Assembly: GCA_024653385.1 (NCBI GenBank)
Contig: JANLFZ010000157.1
Location: 1,702-9,496, forward strand
Reading direction: 5' to 3'
Origin: Thermoguttaceae bacterium
GTDB taxonomy: Bacteria; Planctomycetota; Planctomycetia; Pirellulales; Thermoguttaceae
Length of the DNA stretch: 7,795 nucleotides
The notes under the pieces are model-generated. The model saw only the letters and a program-made list of their open reading frames with translations, was not told the DNA's origin and did no database searches. This document shows, piece after piece, positions 6,876-7,795 of the stretch (positions within the stretch are counted from its first letter, which is position 1; every line of letters begins with the position of its first letter). The position numbers were made by a program, and so were the translations under genes.

Positions 6876-6893
6876 TCTCCGATATTTCGGAGA
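6876..6893. promoter_or_regulatory. Dyad 1, TCTCCGA-TATT-TCGGAGA, possible operator
   Basis: A perfect inverted repeat with seven-base arms and a four-base centre. There is no following T-run, so it is not a terminator. If TACAAT at 6922-6927 is a -10 box, its centre lies near -50, a usual activator position. It shares the form TCTCC-N8-GGAGA with the dyad at 7004-7021. Its function is inferred. Confidence 0.45.
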
Positions 6894-7003
6894 ATTGCTG
6901 TCGCCCCGCTGCCTGAACCAGTACAATACACTTGCGTCGAGTTTGCCAGGCGATTTTGACTCGGACTCCCATCCAGGCCGAGGCGCGCGGTGCAGTGCCA
7001 CGT

Positions 7004-7021
7004 TCTCCAATACGGGGGAGA
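7004..7021. promoter_or_regulatory. Dyad 2, TCTCC-N8-GGAGA, overlapping the ribosome site of the PAS-GAF gene
   Basis: Five-base arms TCTCC/GGAGA have the same eight-base spacing as the dyad at 6876-6893, and the spacer also has ATA at positions 2-4. Its right arm, within GGGGGAGAGG, is also the only purine-rich stretch that could serve as Shine-Dalgarno for ATG 7035. Binding of a protein, or folding in mRNA, could block translation. This is inferred and could be chance. Confidence 0.35.
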
Positions 7022-7034
7022 GGTCGGTGCCTGA

Positions 7035-7787
7035 ATGAGGGATGTCCACGAAGCGCTGGTTGTCAACGGCGATCCCGAAGATCCCGAGGTCGCCGAGTTC
7101 CGACAGGCCTGGGGAGCACCGTTGCGTTCCCCCGGTGAACTTGAGCCGGCGTCAACTCTGGCCGTTGCTCCCGAGGATCGCGAGTCGACGCAGGAGAAGC
7201 TACGGCACGCGTCACCGGATTGGAATGTGACGTTTAATGCCATCAACGACCTCGTCTGCCTCTTGGACCGCGACGGGACGATCCTGCAGAGCAACGAAGG
7301 CATGACGAAGCACCTCGGCCTGCCAAAGGATCAGGTAATCGGCCGAAAATGCTACGAAGTGATGCATGGTTCGGGCACGTTTTTCGAGAGTTGCCCGTAT
7401 CAGAGAATGCTGGCAAGTGGAAGAAGGGAGAGCGCCGAGCTTACCCTCAACGACAGGTTTTACCGGGTGACTGCCGATCCCGTATTCGACGAGAACGACG
7501 GAATCTCGGGCGCCGTTCATGTTATCCGCGACATCACGGATTACAGACGCGCGAGTCTGCTCTTGGAAGAGCGTCTTCGGTTCGAGAATTTGCTGGCCGA
7601 TCTCTCGGCCACCTTCGTCAACGCCCCGATGGAGCGACTCGACGAGATGATCGACGGCAGTCTGAAAGTGCTCGTGGAGTTTCTCGGAAATGATCGAAGC
7701 ACTATCGTGGAGTTTACCGAGGACAAAACCCACGTTTTCGTGACCCATTCCTGCGCGGTCCCAGCGGAAACAGTTCGCACCCGCTGA
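7035..7787 (+). CDS. PAS-GAF sensor protein, N-terminal part, apparently frameshifted near the window edge
   Basis: 250 residues to TGA 7785-7787. Residues 1-60 are acidic and without a known fold. A PAS domain covers about 64-171: FNAINDLVCLLDRDGTILQSNEGM, VIGRKCYEVMHGSG, SCPYQRMLASGRRESAEL, FYRVTADPVFDENDGISGAVHVIRDITDYRRA. A short helical linker follows (172-186), then the start of a GAF domain (187-242, LLADLSATFVNAPMERLDEMIDGSLKVLVEFLGNDRSTIVEFTED) of the kind found in FhlA-like regulators and hybrid histidine kinases. A GAF domain needs about 140-150 residues and this one ends after about 60. A frame change in 7760-7766 reopens the reading frame to the window end, so the gene probably continued to an output module outside. 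A TGA directly before ATG 7035 rules out an earlier start. No membrane segment is seen, so it should be cytoplasmic. The ligand is unknown. Confidence 0.8.
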   Translation: MRDVHEALVVNGDPEDPEVAEFRQAWGAPLRSPGELEPASTLAVAPEDRESTQEKLRHASPDWNVTFNAINDLVCLLDRDGTILQSNEGMTKHLGLPKDQVIGRKCYEVMHGSGTFFESCPYQRMLASGRRESAELTLNDRFYRVTADPVFDENDGISGAVHVIRDITDYRRASLLLEERLRFENLLADLSATFVNAPMERLDEMIDGSLKVLVEFLGNDRSTIVEFTEDKTHVFVTHSCAVPAETVRTR

Positions 7788-7795
7788 CCGCGCAG

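Larger units (their letters stand above)
6674..7034. other. Divergent intergenic region between the DUF1269 and PAS-GAF genes
   Basis: No gene is credible in these 361 bases. They must carry promoters for both directions. The only recognisable items are the ribosome site at 6679-6687, a possible plus-strand -10 box TACAAT at 6922-6927 (five of six bases, but no good -35 at normal spacing), and the two dyads at 6876-6893 and 7004-7021. No tRNA, terminator or sigma-54 site (GG-N10-GC) was found. Confidence 0.5.

Noticed and set aside
6895..6927. TTGCTG / TACAAT as a full sigma-70 promoter for the PAS-GAF gene
   Set aside because: The spacer is 21 bases, well beyond the usual 16-18; only the -10-like hexamer is kept as a weak note.

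Overview
The window looks like a piece of a planctomycete (Planctomycetota) chromosome. The evidence is the gene content, not a marker gene. It holds a Hanks-type Ser/Thr kinase fused through one membrane helix to a urea/amide-type (UrtA-like) periplasmic binding domain, and two tandem Gly/Pro/Ala-rich secreted proteins of the type annotated in Rhodopirellula-like genomes as 'mu-protocadherin, putative cell-surface protein'. It also holds a secreted SnoaL-like protein, a DUF1269 membrane protein, and the tail of a planctomycete-type repeat protein. The DNA is GC-rich. No tRNA, rRNA, CRISPR array, insertion sequence or phage gene was seen.

Layout. Positions 1-2055 (minus) hold the kinase/UrtA-like receptor; its 3' end lies outside the window. 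Positions 2056-2206 are its leader region. Positions 2207-2417 (minus) hold a frameshifted 3' fragment of another gene, lying directly against the next stop codon. Positions 2418-4001 and 4036-4989 (minus) are the two paralogous secreted proteins. Positions 5037-6056 (minus) are a secreted two-domain SnoaL-like protein, and 6188-6673 (minus) a DUF1269 membrane protein. Positions 6674-7034 are a divergent intergenic region with two dyads of the same form, TCTCC-N8-GGAGA. Positions 7035-7787 (plus) are the N-terminal part of a PAS-GAF sensor whose frame breaks about 30 bases before the window ends.

How the genes may work together. The four minus-strand genes from 6673 to 2418 run in one direction with gaps of 131, 47 and 34 bases, and each has its own good Shine-Dalgarno sequence. 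They could form one transcription unit for envelope proteins: one membrane protein and three exported ones. The kinase fusion has the layout of a transmembrane receptor: periplasmic ligand binding, one helix, cytoplasmic kinase. The PAS-GAF gene is a second, cytoplasmic sensor on the other strand. A functional link between these parts is inference only.

The points most worth a second look are the receptor kinase with a UrtA-like sensor domain, the domain gain or loss and exact 17-residue repeats in the tandem surface proteins, the frameshifted gene remnant at 2207-2417, the paired dyads upstream of the PAS-GAF gene, and the apparent one-base frameshift in its GAF domain.
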